DNA from: Chloroflexota bacterium | GTDB lineage: Bacteria; Chloroflexota; UBA6077; SHYK01 | Length of the DNA stretch: 35,535 nucleotides | NCBI GenBank assembly: GCA_009377635.1 | Contig: WHTR01000026.1 | Location: 1-35,535 of the forward strand | Reading direction: 5' to 3' | Shown here: piece after piece, positions 1-8,588 of the stretch | Layout of the letters: each line of letters begins with the position of its first letter | How positions within the stretch are numbered: the stretch's first letter is position 1 | Translations under genes and position numbers: made by a program | Notes under the pieces: generated by a model | What the model saw: only the letters and a program-made list of their open reading frames with translations | Told to the model about the DNA's origin: nothing | The model's database searches: none

Positions 1-474
1 CTGCCACGGTTCCGGGTCGTGATCGTCGGAGGACGCCCCACATCGGCGGAGGATGACCCGGAGGCGCGGGAGCTCGCTCGGCTGCGAAGGCTTGCAGTTG
101 AGCTGGGCGCCGCGGGCCATATTGACTGGGTCGGCGCGGTTGACCACGATGCGCTCACGGCGTATTACCGGGCCGCGGATGTGACGGCGAACGTCGGCGG
201 CCTGCAGACGACGGTGCAAGATGGCCGCACCGGCTTTCTCATATCGACGCGCGATCCGGGTCTGTACGCTGAGCGGATCGCGTCGCTGATCAGCCAACCA
301 GATCTTCGCCACGAGCTTGGTATCAGTGCCCGCGCGAGGGCGGAACAGTTCGGGTGGGAGCGCGTCGCCGGCCAGCTCCTCGACGTGTACAAGGGCCTCG
401 CTGAGTCTCGCGGACCGGCGACGAAGGTGGGCGCAGCGCTTCCTTCATCAGGTTGGCCCCTCCGCGCAAGGTGA
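1..474 (+). CDS. GT4-like glycosyltransferase, C-terminal portion (5' end outside window); appears internally deleted
   Basis: Open frame runs from base 1 (LPRFRVVIVGG...). It has the GT4 C-domain pattern HIDWVGAV..LTAYYRAADV...VGGLQTTVQDGRTGFLI, but the usual segment between AADV and VGGL is missing. Confidence 0.75.
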   Translation: MPRFRVVIVGGRPTSAEDDPEARELARLRRLAVELGAAGHIDWVGAVDHDALTAYYRAADVTANVGGLQTTVQDGRTGFLISTRDPGLYAERIASLISQPDLRHELGISARARAEQFGWERVAGQLLDVYKGLAESRGPATKVGAALPSSGWPLRAR

Positions 475-516
475 AGTCCTGAGCTCGCCGTCAAACACTG
501 ACGCCTCGGAGCTGCC

Positions 517-1218
517 ATGGAAGGCCGTCAGGAACCCCAGGTCAAGATCGTCCTCGCCATCCAGGCCCACCCCGACGACGTAGACTTCTCGTCCGGAGGC
601 ACCGTCGCGAAGTTCGTCCGCGACGGACACGAGGTGCACTATCTCTCGGCCACCAGCGGGGACAAGGGCACCCACGACCGCGCGATGCCTCCGGAGCGAC
701 TGACGGAGATTCGGGAGGCGGAGCAGCGCGAGGCCGCGCGGCGTCTCGGCGCAACGAGCTGCCGGTTCCTTCGCCACAACGATGGGGAGCTCGAGCCCAA
801 TCTGAGCCTACGCGGCGAGATCTGCCGGGTCATACGGGAGATCCGTCCCTACACGGTCATGACATTCGACCCCTGGCGGCCCTATCAGATACATCCAGAC
901 CATCGGGCCATCGGGATCAGCGCTCTGGACGCGATCATCGCTGCCCGGGACCATCTCTTCTACCCGGAGCAGCTCACGGATGGCCTGGACATCGCGCGGG
1001 TCCACGAGGTGTACCTTTTCGGAGCCGCGGAGCCAGACACGTGGGTCGACATCTCCGACACGATCGAGACGAAGCGCTACGCCGCGGCGGCCCACGCGAG
1101 TCAGCTCCGCGGCGACCAGCAGGAGCGAGAGGAGCGCCAGCGAGCGCGTGCGCGGGCGATCGGTGAACCGCGAGGGCTCGCCTATGCGGAGGCATTCAAG
1201 CTGCTCCGGCTCTCTTAA
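517..1218 (+). CDS. PIG-L/LmbE-family N-acetylglucosaminyl deacetylase
   Basis: AHPDD motif near the N-terminus (IQAHPDDVDFSSGGTVAKFV) and downstream HPDHRAIG, typical of the LmbE/PIG-L family. Confidence 0.9.
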   Translation: MEGRQEPQVKIVLAIQAHPDDVDFSSGGTVAKFVRDGHEVHYLSATSGDKGTHDRAMPPERLTEIREAEQREAARRLGATSCRFLRHNDGELEPNLSLRGEICRVIREIRPYTVMTFDPWRPYQIHPDHRAIGISALDAIIAARDHLFYPEQLTDGLDIARVHEVYLFGAAEPDTWVDISDTIETKRYAAAAHASQLRGDQQEREERQRARARAIGEPRGLAYAEAFKLLRLS

Positions 1219-1232
1219 CTGACGGTCGCCTG

Positions 1233-1991
1233 TTGGTCGGCGCGACCAGTGGAGAGGTCCGAGAGCTGAACACCGAGGTTCCGGTGCGAACGGTCGATCT
1301 TCTTAAGCAGCTCCAGGACATCGATACCCAGACCGAGGCGGCGGAAGGGATGCTGCCTCGGCTGCAGCGTGAGATCGGAGACCGAGGTCCGCTCGCCGAC
1401 CGCGAGGCTGAGCTTGGCCGTGCCCAGCGTGAGCTGCGCGCGCTGGAGACCCAGCAGCGCGACCTCGAGCTGGATGCTGACCGGCTGCGCGCCAAGATCG
1501 CGGCCGATGAGGCCAAGCTCTACGGCGGACGGGTGACGAATCCGCGCGAGCTGACGAGCCTGTCCGATGAGGTCGCCCAGGACCGGCGCCAGCTGTCGCC
1601 CGTCGAGGACCGGCTTCTCGACGTATTCGACCGGACAGACCGCGTGTCGGCCCGCATAGCCGAGCTGAAGACCGCCCTGGCGCGCGAAACGGAGGTCTGG
1701 AGCGCGCGACAGGAGGTCGCCCGCGCGCAGCAGCGGGAGTCCGAGGCGGCGGTAGCCTCGCTTCAAGACCAGCGAACTGCGCTCCTCGAGCAGGTCGACC
1801 CTCGGGCTCGGGCCACGTACGAGAGCCTGCGACACCACAAGGGCGGCCTGGCCGTCGCGCAGGTCAACCAGCGAACGTGCCAGGCGTGCCGAGTCGCCCT
1901 CACGCCTGCGCAGGAGCAGCGTGCGCGCATGGGTGCCGATCTGGTCACCTGCCACAGCTGCGGCCGCATCCTCTACGTCCGCCTGACCTGA
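1233..1991 (+). CDS. Coiled-coil protein with C-terminal C4 zinc ribbon
   Basis: Long heptad-like helical region followed by CQAC...CHSCGRILY. The start is uncertain: TTG at 1233 or a downstream GTG. Confidence 0.8.
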   Translation: MVGATSGEVRELNTEVPVRTVDLLKQLQDIDTQTEAAEGMLPRLQREIGDRGPLADREAELGRAQRELRALETQQRDLELDADRLRAKIAADEAKLYGGRVTNPRELTSLSDEVAQDRRQLSPVEDRLLDVFDRTDRVSARIAELKTALARETEVWSARQEVARAQQRESEAAVASLQDQRTALLEQVDPRARATYESLRHHKGGLAVAQVNQRTCQACRVALTPAQEQRARMGADLVTCHSCGRILYVRLT

Positions 1992-2044
1992 TCCGCGCGT
2001 ACGTTCGCCTGAATCGGGCGTAGCAGGAGTAAGAGCTCGGGCAT

Positions 2045-3058
2045 ATGAGGAAAATGAAAGCCGCCGCCTTCGCGAGATACGGCCCTCCCGAGGTCGTCCA
2101 CATCGTCGACTTCGACAAGCCAGTTCCCAAGGCGAACGAAGCCTTGATCAAGGTTCACGCTGCCTCTGTGAACCCGATCGACTGTAGCCAATCCAGGGGG
2201 GCCGGCCGTATCGCCACAGGTTTCCTGAAACCGACGATCGCCCGATTGGGCATTGATATGGCCGGCGAGGTGGAAGCGATTGGCAGCGGAGTTACGCAGT
2301 TGAATCCGGGAGACGAGGTGTTCGGGGCCTGCCTGCGGAACCCTCAGGGTTCGGCGCTCAATGTCTGGGTCTGTCAAGGGGCTTTCGCCGAGTACGCGTG
2401 CGCGCCTGAATCGATGTTGGCCAAGAAACCCGAGAACGTGACGTTCGAGGAGGCGGCGACCGTGCCGGTCGCATCATTTACCGCCTTGCAGGGATTACGC
2501 GACAAGGGGCAGATCCAGCCCGGTCAGCGGGTGCTGATTAACGGTGCCGCGGGAGGTGTTGGTACCTTCGCTGTTCAGATCGCCAAGTCCTTTCAAACAG
2601 AGGTCACCGGCGTCTGCAGTACAAGGAACCTCGATTTGGTCCGATCCTTCGGCGCGGATCGCGTTCTCGACTACACGAAGCAGGATTTCACCAAAGGCGG
2701 TGAACGATACGACATCATCTTCGACTGCGTCGGCAATCATTCTCTGGCGGATTGCCGACGTGCGTTGAATCGTACGGGCACGTACGTCGTCGTTGGAGAC
2801 CTGACGGGCCGAGGCGCCATCGGCATACTGGGCCGACTGATGACGGTGCTGGCATTGTCGCGCGTCGCCACGCGCAAGGTATCGACCTTTCTGGCCAAGC
2901 CGGTCCACCAGGACCTGATCGCCATTCGTGATCTCATAACGGCGGGAAAGGTCAAACCGATCGTCGACAGGCGTTACACGTTGAGCGAGGTTGCTGACGC
3001 GCTGCGATACGTCGAACAACGGCACGCCCGTGGAAAAGTCGTGCTAGTCCTGAGTTGA
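2045..3058 (+). CDS. NAD(P)-dependent alcohol dehydrogenase / quinone oxidoreductase-like MDR protein
   Basis: GroES-like N-terminus (VHAASVNPIDC), NAD(P)-binding INGAAGGVGTFAVQIAK, and C-terminal RHARGKVVLVL. Confidence 0.88.
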   Translation: MRKMKAAAFARYGPPEVVHIVDFDKPVPKANEALIKVHAASVNPIDCSQSRGAGRIATGFLKPTIARLGIDMAGEVEAIGSGVTQLNPGDEVFGACLRNPQGSALNVWVCQGAFAEYACAPESMLAKKPENVTFEEAATVPVASFTALQGLRDKGQIQPGQRVLINGAAGGVGTFAVQIAKSFQTEVTGVCSTRNLDLVRSFGADRVLDYTKQDFTKGGERYDIIFDCVGNHSLADCRRALNRTGTYVVVGDLTGRGAIGILGRLMTVLALSRVATRKVSTFLAKPVHQDLIAIRDLITAGKVKPIVDRRYTLSEVADALRYVEQRHARGKVVLVLS

Positions 3059-3198
3059 CACCTCGCTCGCCCCGTTGCCGATATCCGGCTCTTGGATGAA
3101 GTCAAACTTCTTGTTTGCATATTCCTTCCTAGTGGAATGGAATCCGCACGCTCCACGTCGCAACGCCTCGCACGCGATGGAACGTGCTGCTGCTTCCT

Positions 3199-3292
3199 CA
3201 ATGTCATTCTGAGCCCGAAGAATCCGCGCTCTGGACGAGGTACGGATCCTTCGCTGGCGCTCAGGATGACAACCATCGAACCTTCGCTGACG
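3199..3292. repeat. Imperfect palindromic intergenic repeat, locus A
   Basis: tgtcattctgagcccgaagaatcc (about 3202-3225) pairs imperfectly with ggatccttcgctggcgctcaggatgaca (about 3244-3271). Related to the repeat at 30945-31112. Confidence 0.75.
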
Positions 3293-3489
3293 GTGCACTA
3301 CTGGGATTGTGCCCATTTCGTAGCGCGATGCGTGCGTGTCGAGATCGTTCTGAGACGGCCTGCATGGCATTCGTTGAGTGTATCTGGGCGTCGTCCGCAC
3401 CGAGCTGCCGGTCCGCCGGCACGATGCAGGCGGGTCACTGCGCGAGGACGTGATTTCGCGCGATCCGGCTCATAACAGGGAAAGACGCG

Positions 3490-3518
3490 TTGCCGCGTGG
3501 GAGGGCCGTCTCTACAAT
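3490..3518 (+). promoter_or_regulatory. Putative sigma70-type promoter for mraZ / dcw operon
   Basis: TTGCCG (3490-3495), 17-bp spacer, TACAAT (3513-3518). Confidence 0.65.
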
Positions 3519-3568
3519 GTGGGGCATTGTGGAAAAACATGGGGAAAAGTGGAGACCGGTGTGGATAA
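3519..3568 (+). promoter_or_regulatory. Putative MraZ-binding direct repeats
   Basis: GTGG/ATGG boxes begin at 3519, 3529, 3539, 3549 and 3559 (GTGGGGCATT, GTGGAAAAAC, ATGGGGAAAA, GTGGAGACCG, GTGTGGATAA), a 10-bp phase just upstream of the mraZ ATG. Confidence 0.7.
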
Positions 3569-3574
3569 CTGCTG

Positions 3575-4006
3575 ATGTTCCTCGGCGAATTCGAGCATGC
3601 GCTGGACGACCGGGGTCGCATCGCCATCCCGGCCAGGTTTCGCCCGGGGCTGTCCGACGGCCTCGTGGTGACCCGCGGTCTCGACCGCTGCCTCTTCGTC
3701 TGGCCGATGGAGGAGTGGCGCCAGATCGCCGAGAAGCTCTCGCAGCTCTCGCTGATGCAATCGGACGCCCGTCGGATCCACCGCCTCATCTTCTCGGGCG
3801 CGATCGACGCGATGCCGGACCGCCTCGGGCGCATCCTTCTTCCGGGATTCCTGCGCGATTACGCGGAACTCCGCGATTCCGTTGTGCTGGTTGGTCTGTT
3901 GAACCGAATCGAGATCTGGTCGCGGGCCAACTGGGCCACCGAGCGATCGCAAGCCGAGCGGGACAGCGCGGAGCTCGCGGAGCACCTCTTCAACCTGGGC
4001 CTCTGA
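3575..4006 (+). CDS. mraZ: Transcriptional regulator / division protein MraZ
   Basis: MFLGEFEHALDDRGRIAIPARFR...DRLGRILLPGFLRDYA: two SpoVT/AbrB-like repeats. First gene of the dcw cluster. Confidence 0.95.
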   Translation: MFLGEFEHALDDRGRIAIPARFRPGLSDGLVVTRGLDRCLFVWPMEEWRQIAEKLSQLSLMQSDARRIHRLIFSGAIDAMPDRLGRILLPGFLRDYAELRDSVVLVGLLNRIEIWSRANWATERSQAERDSAELAEHLFNLGL

Positions 4007-4944
4007 TGATGCGTGCGGAGCACGTACCGGTCATGGTCGACGAGTGCATGCGATTGCTCGACCCGCGGCCGGGCGGCCTCTTCATCGACTGCACTGTCGA
4101 TGGCGGAGGCCACAGCGCCGCGATCCTCGAACGCACGGCGCCGGATGGCCCGCTGCTCGCCCTCGACGCCGATCCCGACGCTGTTGCACGCGCCCGTCAC
4201 CGGCTGGCGTCGTTCGGCGACCGAGTGCGCGTCGTGCACGCAAACTTCCGGCGGGTCACGAGCGTGACCGAGGCCGAGGGGTTCACGCAGGCCGACGGAA
4301 TTCTCATCGACCTCGGGCTCTCCTCGGTCCAGATCGAGACCGTGGGACGTGGCTTCTCGTTCAGCCGCGATGAGCCTCTGGACATGCGGTTCGATCCGGG
4401 CGTCGGGATGCCAGCCTCTGAGTTTCTGAGGACCGCGACCGGAGACGACATCGCGCGCGTCTTGCGCGCCTATGGGGAGGAACCACGCGCGCGGCGGATC
4501 GCGGCTGAGATCGTGTCCGCCCGCTCTCGAGCGGCGATCGAGACGACGGGTCAGCTCGCAACGCTCGTCACGAGGGCCGTCGGAGGTCGTCGCGGACACC
4601 TCCATCCCGCGACACGTACGTTTCAGGCGCTGCGCATCGTGGTCAACGACGAGCTTGAAAGTCTGGAGGAGGCGCTTCCGCAGACAGTCCCTCTCTTGCG
4701 TCGCGGCGGGCGACTCGGGGTGATCTCGTTCCAGTCGCTTGAGGACCGTATCGTCAAGTCCTTCCTCCGGCGCAGGGCCGGTTTTCGGAGCGAAGTCGTT
4801 CCCCGGGACATCCCCATCGCACCCCCGCCAGCCGACGCAGACCTGCACATCCTGACACGGCACCCAGCCAGGCCGTCCAGCGACGAGATCGCCCGAAACC
4901 CCCGGAGCCGAAGCGCGCGCTTGCGCTCCGCAGAACGCATCTGA
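4006..4944 (+). CDS. rsmH: 16S rRNA (cytosine1402-N4)-methyltransferase
   Basis: HVPVMVDECMRLLDPRPGGLFIDCTVDGGGHSAAIL; GILIDLGLSSVQ; TRTFQALRIVVNDEL. The start at the ATGA overlap with mraZ is preferred to the track start at 3490. Confidence 0.95.
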   Translation: MMRAEHVPVMVDECMRLLDPRPGGLFIDCTVDGGGHSAAILERTAPDGPLLALDADPDAVARARHRLASFGDRVRVVHANFRRVTSVTEAEGFTQADGILIDLGLSSVQIETVGRGFSFSRDEPLDMRFDPGVGMPASEFLRTATGDDIARVLRAYGEEPRARRIAAEIVSARSRAAIETTGQLATLVTRAVGGRRGHLHPATRTFQALRIVVNDELESLEEALPQTVPLLRRGGRLGVISFQSLEDRIVKSFLRRRAGFRSEVVPRDIPIAPPPADADLHILTRHPARPSSDEIARNPRSRSARLRSAERI

Positions 4945-5441
4945 TGGCAGGTATCGTGCTCTCCGGCAGTCACCGCGCGTCCGTACGCGCCACATCTCGG
5001 GCGCATGTTGTCTGGGCTCCCGTCAACGTGCCAGTGAGCTGGATCGGGCTGGCACTCATTCTTGCCGTGACCGCCACGAGTCTCTACCTCATTCAGGTGA
5101 GCACCGTTGCAACGGCTGGGTACGAGCTTCAGCAGGTCGAGGCGGAACGCAAGGCCTGGCTTGCCCGGAATGAGCAGGCCGAGCTGGAGATTGCCACGCG
5201 GCGCTCCCTCTCGGCGGTCGAGAAGCAAGCCGTTGACCACCTTGGAATGGTGCGCGCGAATAAGACGGACGAGGTCTCCGTCAGCCCAGGAGACTGGGAC
5301 GTCGCGCGGTCGCTCGTGGGCCCGACACGAGGCACTTCGAGCACGTCGACGGATCCGTCGAATCGCCGTCCTGAACCGGGCGATCCGGCCGGCGTCTTCG
5401 ACGCCATCGGTGGCTTGGTCGCCCGGATCGCGGGCCGGTAG
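4944..5441 (+). CDS. ftsL: FtsL/DivIC-like septum formation protein
   Basis: Single TM helix, short coiled coil, then VEKQAVDHLGMVRAN. Positioned between rsmH and ftsI. Confidence 0.7.
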   Translation: MAGIVLSGSHRASVRATSRAHVVWAPVNVPVSWIGLALILAVTATSLYLIQVSTVATAGYELQQVEAERKAWLARNEQAELEIATRRSLSAVEKQAVDHLGMVRANKTDEVSVSPGDWDVARSLVGPTRGTSSTSTDPSNRRPEPGDPAGVFDAIGGLVARIAGR

Positions 5442-5443
5442 GC

Positions 5444-7156
5444 ATGAGGGGAAACCCGGCGATCGAGCAGGTTCAGCGCTGGCGCCTCCTCGTCGTGGCC
5501 CTGGCGATCACGACGGTCGCTGCCCTGGTCGTCCAGAGACTGTTCTGGTACCAAGTGGCGGACCACGAGCGTTTCGTGGCGATGGCCGCCGAGGAACATC
5601 AGGATTCCCGACCCCTGGCCGCGAAGCGTGGCGCGATCGTCGACGCGAGTGGGCATCCGCTCGCGATGAGTGTCATGTACGACGATGTGTACGTCTACAC
5701 GCCCGAGATTAGAAACCTTTCTCGCGCCGCGGAGACCCTTTCCAGCATCCTGACCATACCGGTGGACAAGCTCTTGCAGAAAATCCAGGCAGATGACCGT
5801 CAGTGGAACTTGCTGGCGAGCCAGGTGCCGGCAGACGTCGCGGCCCAGATCGAGGCGGCCGAGCTGCCTGGCGTCGAGCTCCGGAGCACGCGCACCCGCG
5901 AGTACCCCGAGGGAAGCATCGCCGCACAGGTGCTGGGGTTTGTGGGCGCCGAAGGACACGGGCTGAGTGGGCTCGAGCTGACGCTCGACGAGCAGCTCGG
6001 GGGCAAGGATGGCATCGTCATCACGGAACGGGACACGGTCGGGGGTGAGATTACTATAGGCAGGAAGGCGCTGGATCCGCCGGTATCGGGCTCCGACGTC
6101 GTTCTGACCATTGATCGCTACGTGCAACGGGTGGCGGAGCGTGAGCTGGAGGCAGCCGTCAAAGCGAACAAGGCCGTCGGTGGCTCCATCATCGTGATGG
6201 AACCCTCGACCGGAGCGATCCTCGCGATGGCGTCGAATCCGACGTACAGCCTCACGGCCGAGCCATTCTTTCGCCCGGATCAGCAGCAGCTCTACAAGCC
6301 CGTCGGAGTCACGGATACGTACGAGCCGGGATCTGTGATGAAGGTCGTCACGATGGCGGGAGCGATCGAGCAAGGGGTCGTGACCCCTGACTCGATGTAT
6401 CAGGACCGGGGGGTCGCGGTGGTAAGCGGCGTGCCCATTCGGAACTGGGATGGCGGAGCGTACGGCAACGTGACGGTACGAGACATCATCGTCCATTCGC
6501 TCAATACGGGAACGCAGTGGGTGGCGAGCCTCGTCGGCGCTGAGCGCTTCTACCAGAACCTCGAGGCGTTCGGGTTCGGGGCCCAAACGGGTGTCCCCCT
6601 CAATGGCGAGTCGCCCGGGTCATTCCGCCGCCCGTCGGACCCGGGATGGTCGATACTGGACCTCGCGACCAACTCCTTCGGGCAGTCCATCTCGGTGACG
6701 CCGCTCCAGATGATCACGGCCATGGCGGCTATCGGGAACGGTGGCGTGCTCGTGCAGCCGCAGCTCGTCCGGGAGATCCGGGGGCCGAACGGCGTGGAGG
6801 CCGTCGCGCCGAAGCCCGTCCGGCAAGCGGTGTCACCCCGAACGGCCGAGACAGTGCTTGATATGATGGTGTCGGCTTGGGATCAGCCAACGCTGCAGGC
6901 CCAACGTGTGGAGGGATACAGACTCGCCGCAAAGAGCGGAACGGCGGGCATCCCGGAGGCAGGGGGGTACAGCCCAGAAAAGACGTACGCGTCGTTCGGT
7001 GGGTTCGCCCCGGTGCCCAATCCATGGTTCGCGATCCTCGTCCGGATCGATCAACCGGAGGCGATGTACGGCGGTATCGTCGCGGCACCCGTGTTCAGCA
7101 AGATTGCGCAGGAGCTGCTCAGGTACTATCGGGTCCCACCAACGGAGACCAGGTGA
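5444..7156 (+). CDS. ftsI: Penicillin-binding protein 2 / FtsI-family transpeptidase
   Basis: N-terminal TM, dimerisation domain, SVMK (SxxK), SLN (SxN) and KSGTAG (KTG-like) motifs. Confidence 0.93.
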   Translation: MRGNPAIEQVQRWRLLVVALAITTVAALVVQRLFWYQVADHERFVAMAAEEHQDSRPLAAKRGAIVDASGHPLAMSVMYDDVYVYTPEIRNLSRAAETLSSILTIPVDKLLQKIQADDRQWNLLASQVPADVAAQIEAAELPGVELRSTRTREYPEGSIAAQVLGFVGAEGHGLSGLELTLDEQLGGKDGIVITERDTVGGEITIGRKALDPPVSGSDVVLTIDRYVQRVAERELEAAVKANKAVGGSIIVMEPSTGAILAMASNPTYSLTAEPFFRPDQQQLYKPVGVTDTYEPGSVMKVVTMAGAIEQGVVTPDSMYQDRGVAVVSGVPIRNWDGGAYGNVTVRDIIVHSLNTGTQWVASLVGAERFYQNLEAFGFGAQTGVPLNGESPGSFRRPSDPGWSILDLATNSFGQSISVTPLQMITAMAAIGNGGVLVQPQLVREIRGPNGVEAVAPKPVRQAVSPRTAETVLDMMVSAWDQPTLQAQRVEGYRLAAKSGTAGIPEAGGYSPEKTYASFGGFAPVPNPWFAILVRIDQPEAMYGGIVAAPVFSKIAQELLRYYRVPPTETR

Positions 7157-7199
7157 GCATGCACGGGAGTTCGGTGGAAGTTCCCCGGTTAGCAGGAGA

Positions 7200-8588
7200 A
7201 TGATGTTCACGCTGAGAAATGTGCTCGAGGGAACCGGAGGGCGCCTTGTCGGCAAGGCGGCCAGCGCCATGTTCAGCGGTGTCGCCATCGACTCGCGCAC
7301 CGTGCGGCAAGGGGACCTGTTCGTCGCGTTCCGCGGGCAGCAGCACGACGGCCACCATTTCGTGTCCCAGGCCTTCGCGCGAGGCGCTTCTGGAGCCCTC
7401 GTGGAATGGCTGCCGGACGATCTTCCGTGGGCGACTCCCAACTGGGACGGCGAACCGGTCATTGTGACGCGCAGCACTGGGCAGGCGCTCCAAGACCTCG
7501 CGCGATACTGGCGCTGCCAGCACAACCTGACCGTTGTTGGAGTGACGGGGAGTGTCGGTAAGACCACGACCAAGGAGCTTATCGCGAGCGTGCTGGCCGA
7601 GCGGTTCTCGGTCGTTCGGTCTTCGGCAAACCTCAATACGGAGATCGGACTCCCCATGGCACTCATGCAGGTGGATGACAGTCATCAGGTCGCTGTGCTC
7701 GAGATGGCAATGCACGATGTCGGCGAAATCCGCAGACTCGCTCGCATCGCCGTGCCGGATGTGGGGGTGGTCACGAACGTCAAGCACACCCACCTCGAGC
7801 GTCTCGGATCGCTTCAGCGCGTCGCTGATGCGAAGAGCGAGATCATCGAGGAGCTGAAGCCGTCAGGCGTCGCCGTCCTAAACGCCGACGATGAGCGCGT
7901 CCGGGCGATGGGCTCGCGGGCAGCCGGAGGCGTTTGCCTCTACGGCATGGCGTCTGACGCCGACCCCCGTGCCCTGGCCATACGGAGCAACGGTCTGCGC
8001 GGCATCGAGTTCGACGTCGTCCATCGGGGGCAACGTCTGCACGCCACGATGCGTGCGGCCGGGGCCCATCTCGTCCACGCGGCGCTGGCGGCGCTTGCGG
8101 TGGCGCTCAGCATGGGCATGAGCATCGAGGACGCGGTGGCTGCGCTGGAGGTCGTGGACCCCGATCTGCGGCTGTCGGTGGTGGCGGGTTTCGCGGGCTC
8201 GACGGTTCTCGATGACAGCTACAATGCGAGTCCAACATCAGTCCTCGCTGCGCTCGACCTCCTCGCCGAGATGGAAGGGCGGCGCGTCGCGGTGCTGGGT
8301 GACATGCTGGAGCTGGGGAGCTTCGAGGAGGAGGGCCATCGGCTGGTCGGACAGCGGGCCGCTGAGGTGGTCCACTGGCTTGTGACGGTTGGGAAACGCG
8401 CGCAGGTCATCGCGCAGGAGGCGCGGGCTTCCGGGCTGCCGCCTGAGGCAGTGGAGAGCGCTGATCGCAACGACGAGGTAATCGCTCGGCTACAGTCGGG
8501 TCTGCGGCGCGACGACTTCGTGCTCATCAAGGGATCGCGCGGGATGCGGCTGGACGAGGTCGCCAACGCGATTCGTGTGGCCAGCTGA
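7200..8588 (+). CDS. murF: UDP-MurNAc-tripeptide--D-Ala-D-Ala ligase
   Basis: GVTGSVGKTTTKELIASVL P-loop; VLDDSYNASPTSVLAAL; LGDMLELG. Start MMFTLRN follows an AGGAG-like SD; the track ORF start at 6906 is too early. Confidence 0.93.
   Translation: MMFTLRNVLEGTGGRLVGKAASAMFSGVAIDSRTVRQGDLFVAFRGQQHDGHHFVSQAFARGASGALVEWLPDDLPWATPNWDGEPVIVTRSTGQALQDLARYWRCQHNLTVVGVTGSVGKTTTKELIASVLAERFSVVRSSANLNTEIGLPMALMQVDDSHQVAVLEMAMHDVGEIRRLARIAVPDVGVVTNVKHTHLERLGSLQRVADAKSEIIEELKPSGVAVLNADDERVRAMGSRAAGGVCLYGMASDADPRALAIRSNGLRGIEFDVVHRGQRLHATMRAAGAHLVHAALAALAVALSMGMSIEDAVAALEVVDPDLRLSVVAGFAGSTVLDDSYNASPTSVLAALDLLAEMEGRRVAVLGDMLELGSFEEEGHRLVGQRAAEVVHWLVTVGKRAQVIAQEARASGLPPEAVESADRNDEVIARLQSGLRRDDFVLIKGSRGMRLDEVANAIRVAS

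Noticed and set aside
3092-3475. 127-aa + ORF in the gap before mraZ
   Set aside because: Its translation comes largely from the palindromic repeat; no SD or family resemblance.
5129-6586. 485-aa - ORF antisense to ftsI
   Set aside because: Shadow ORF opposite a clear PBP; no domain signature.
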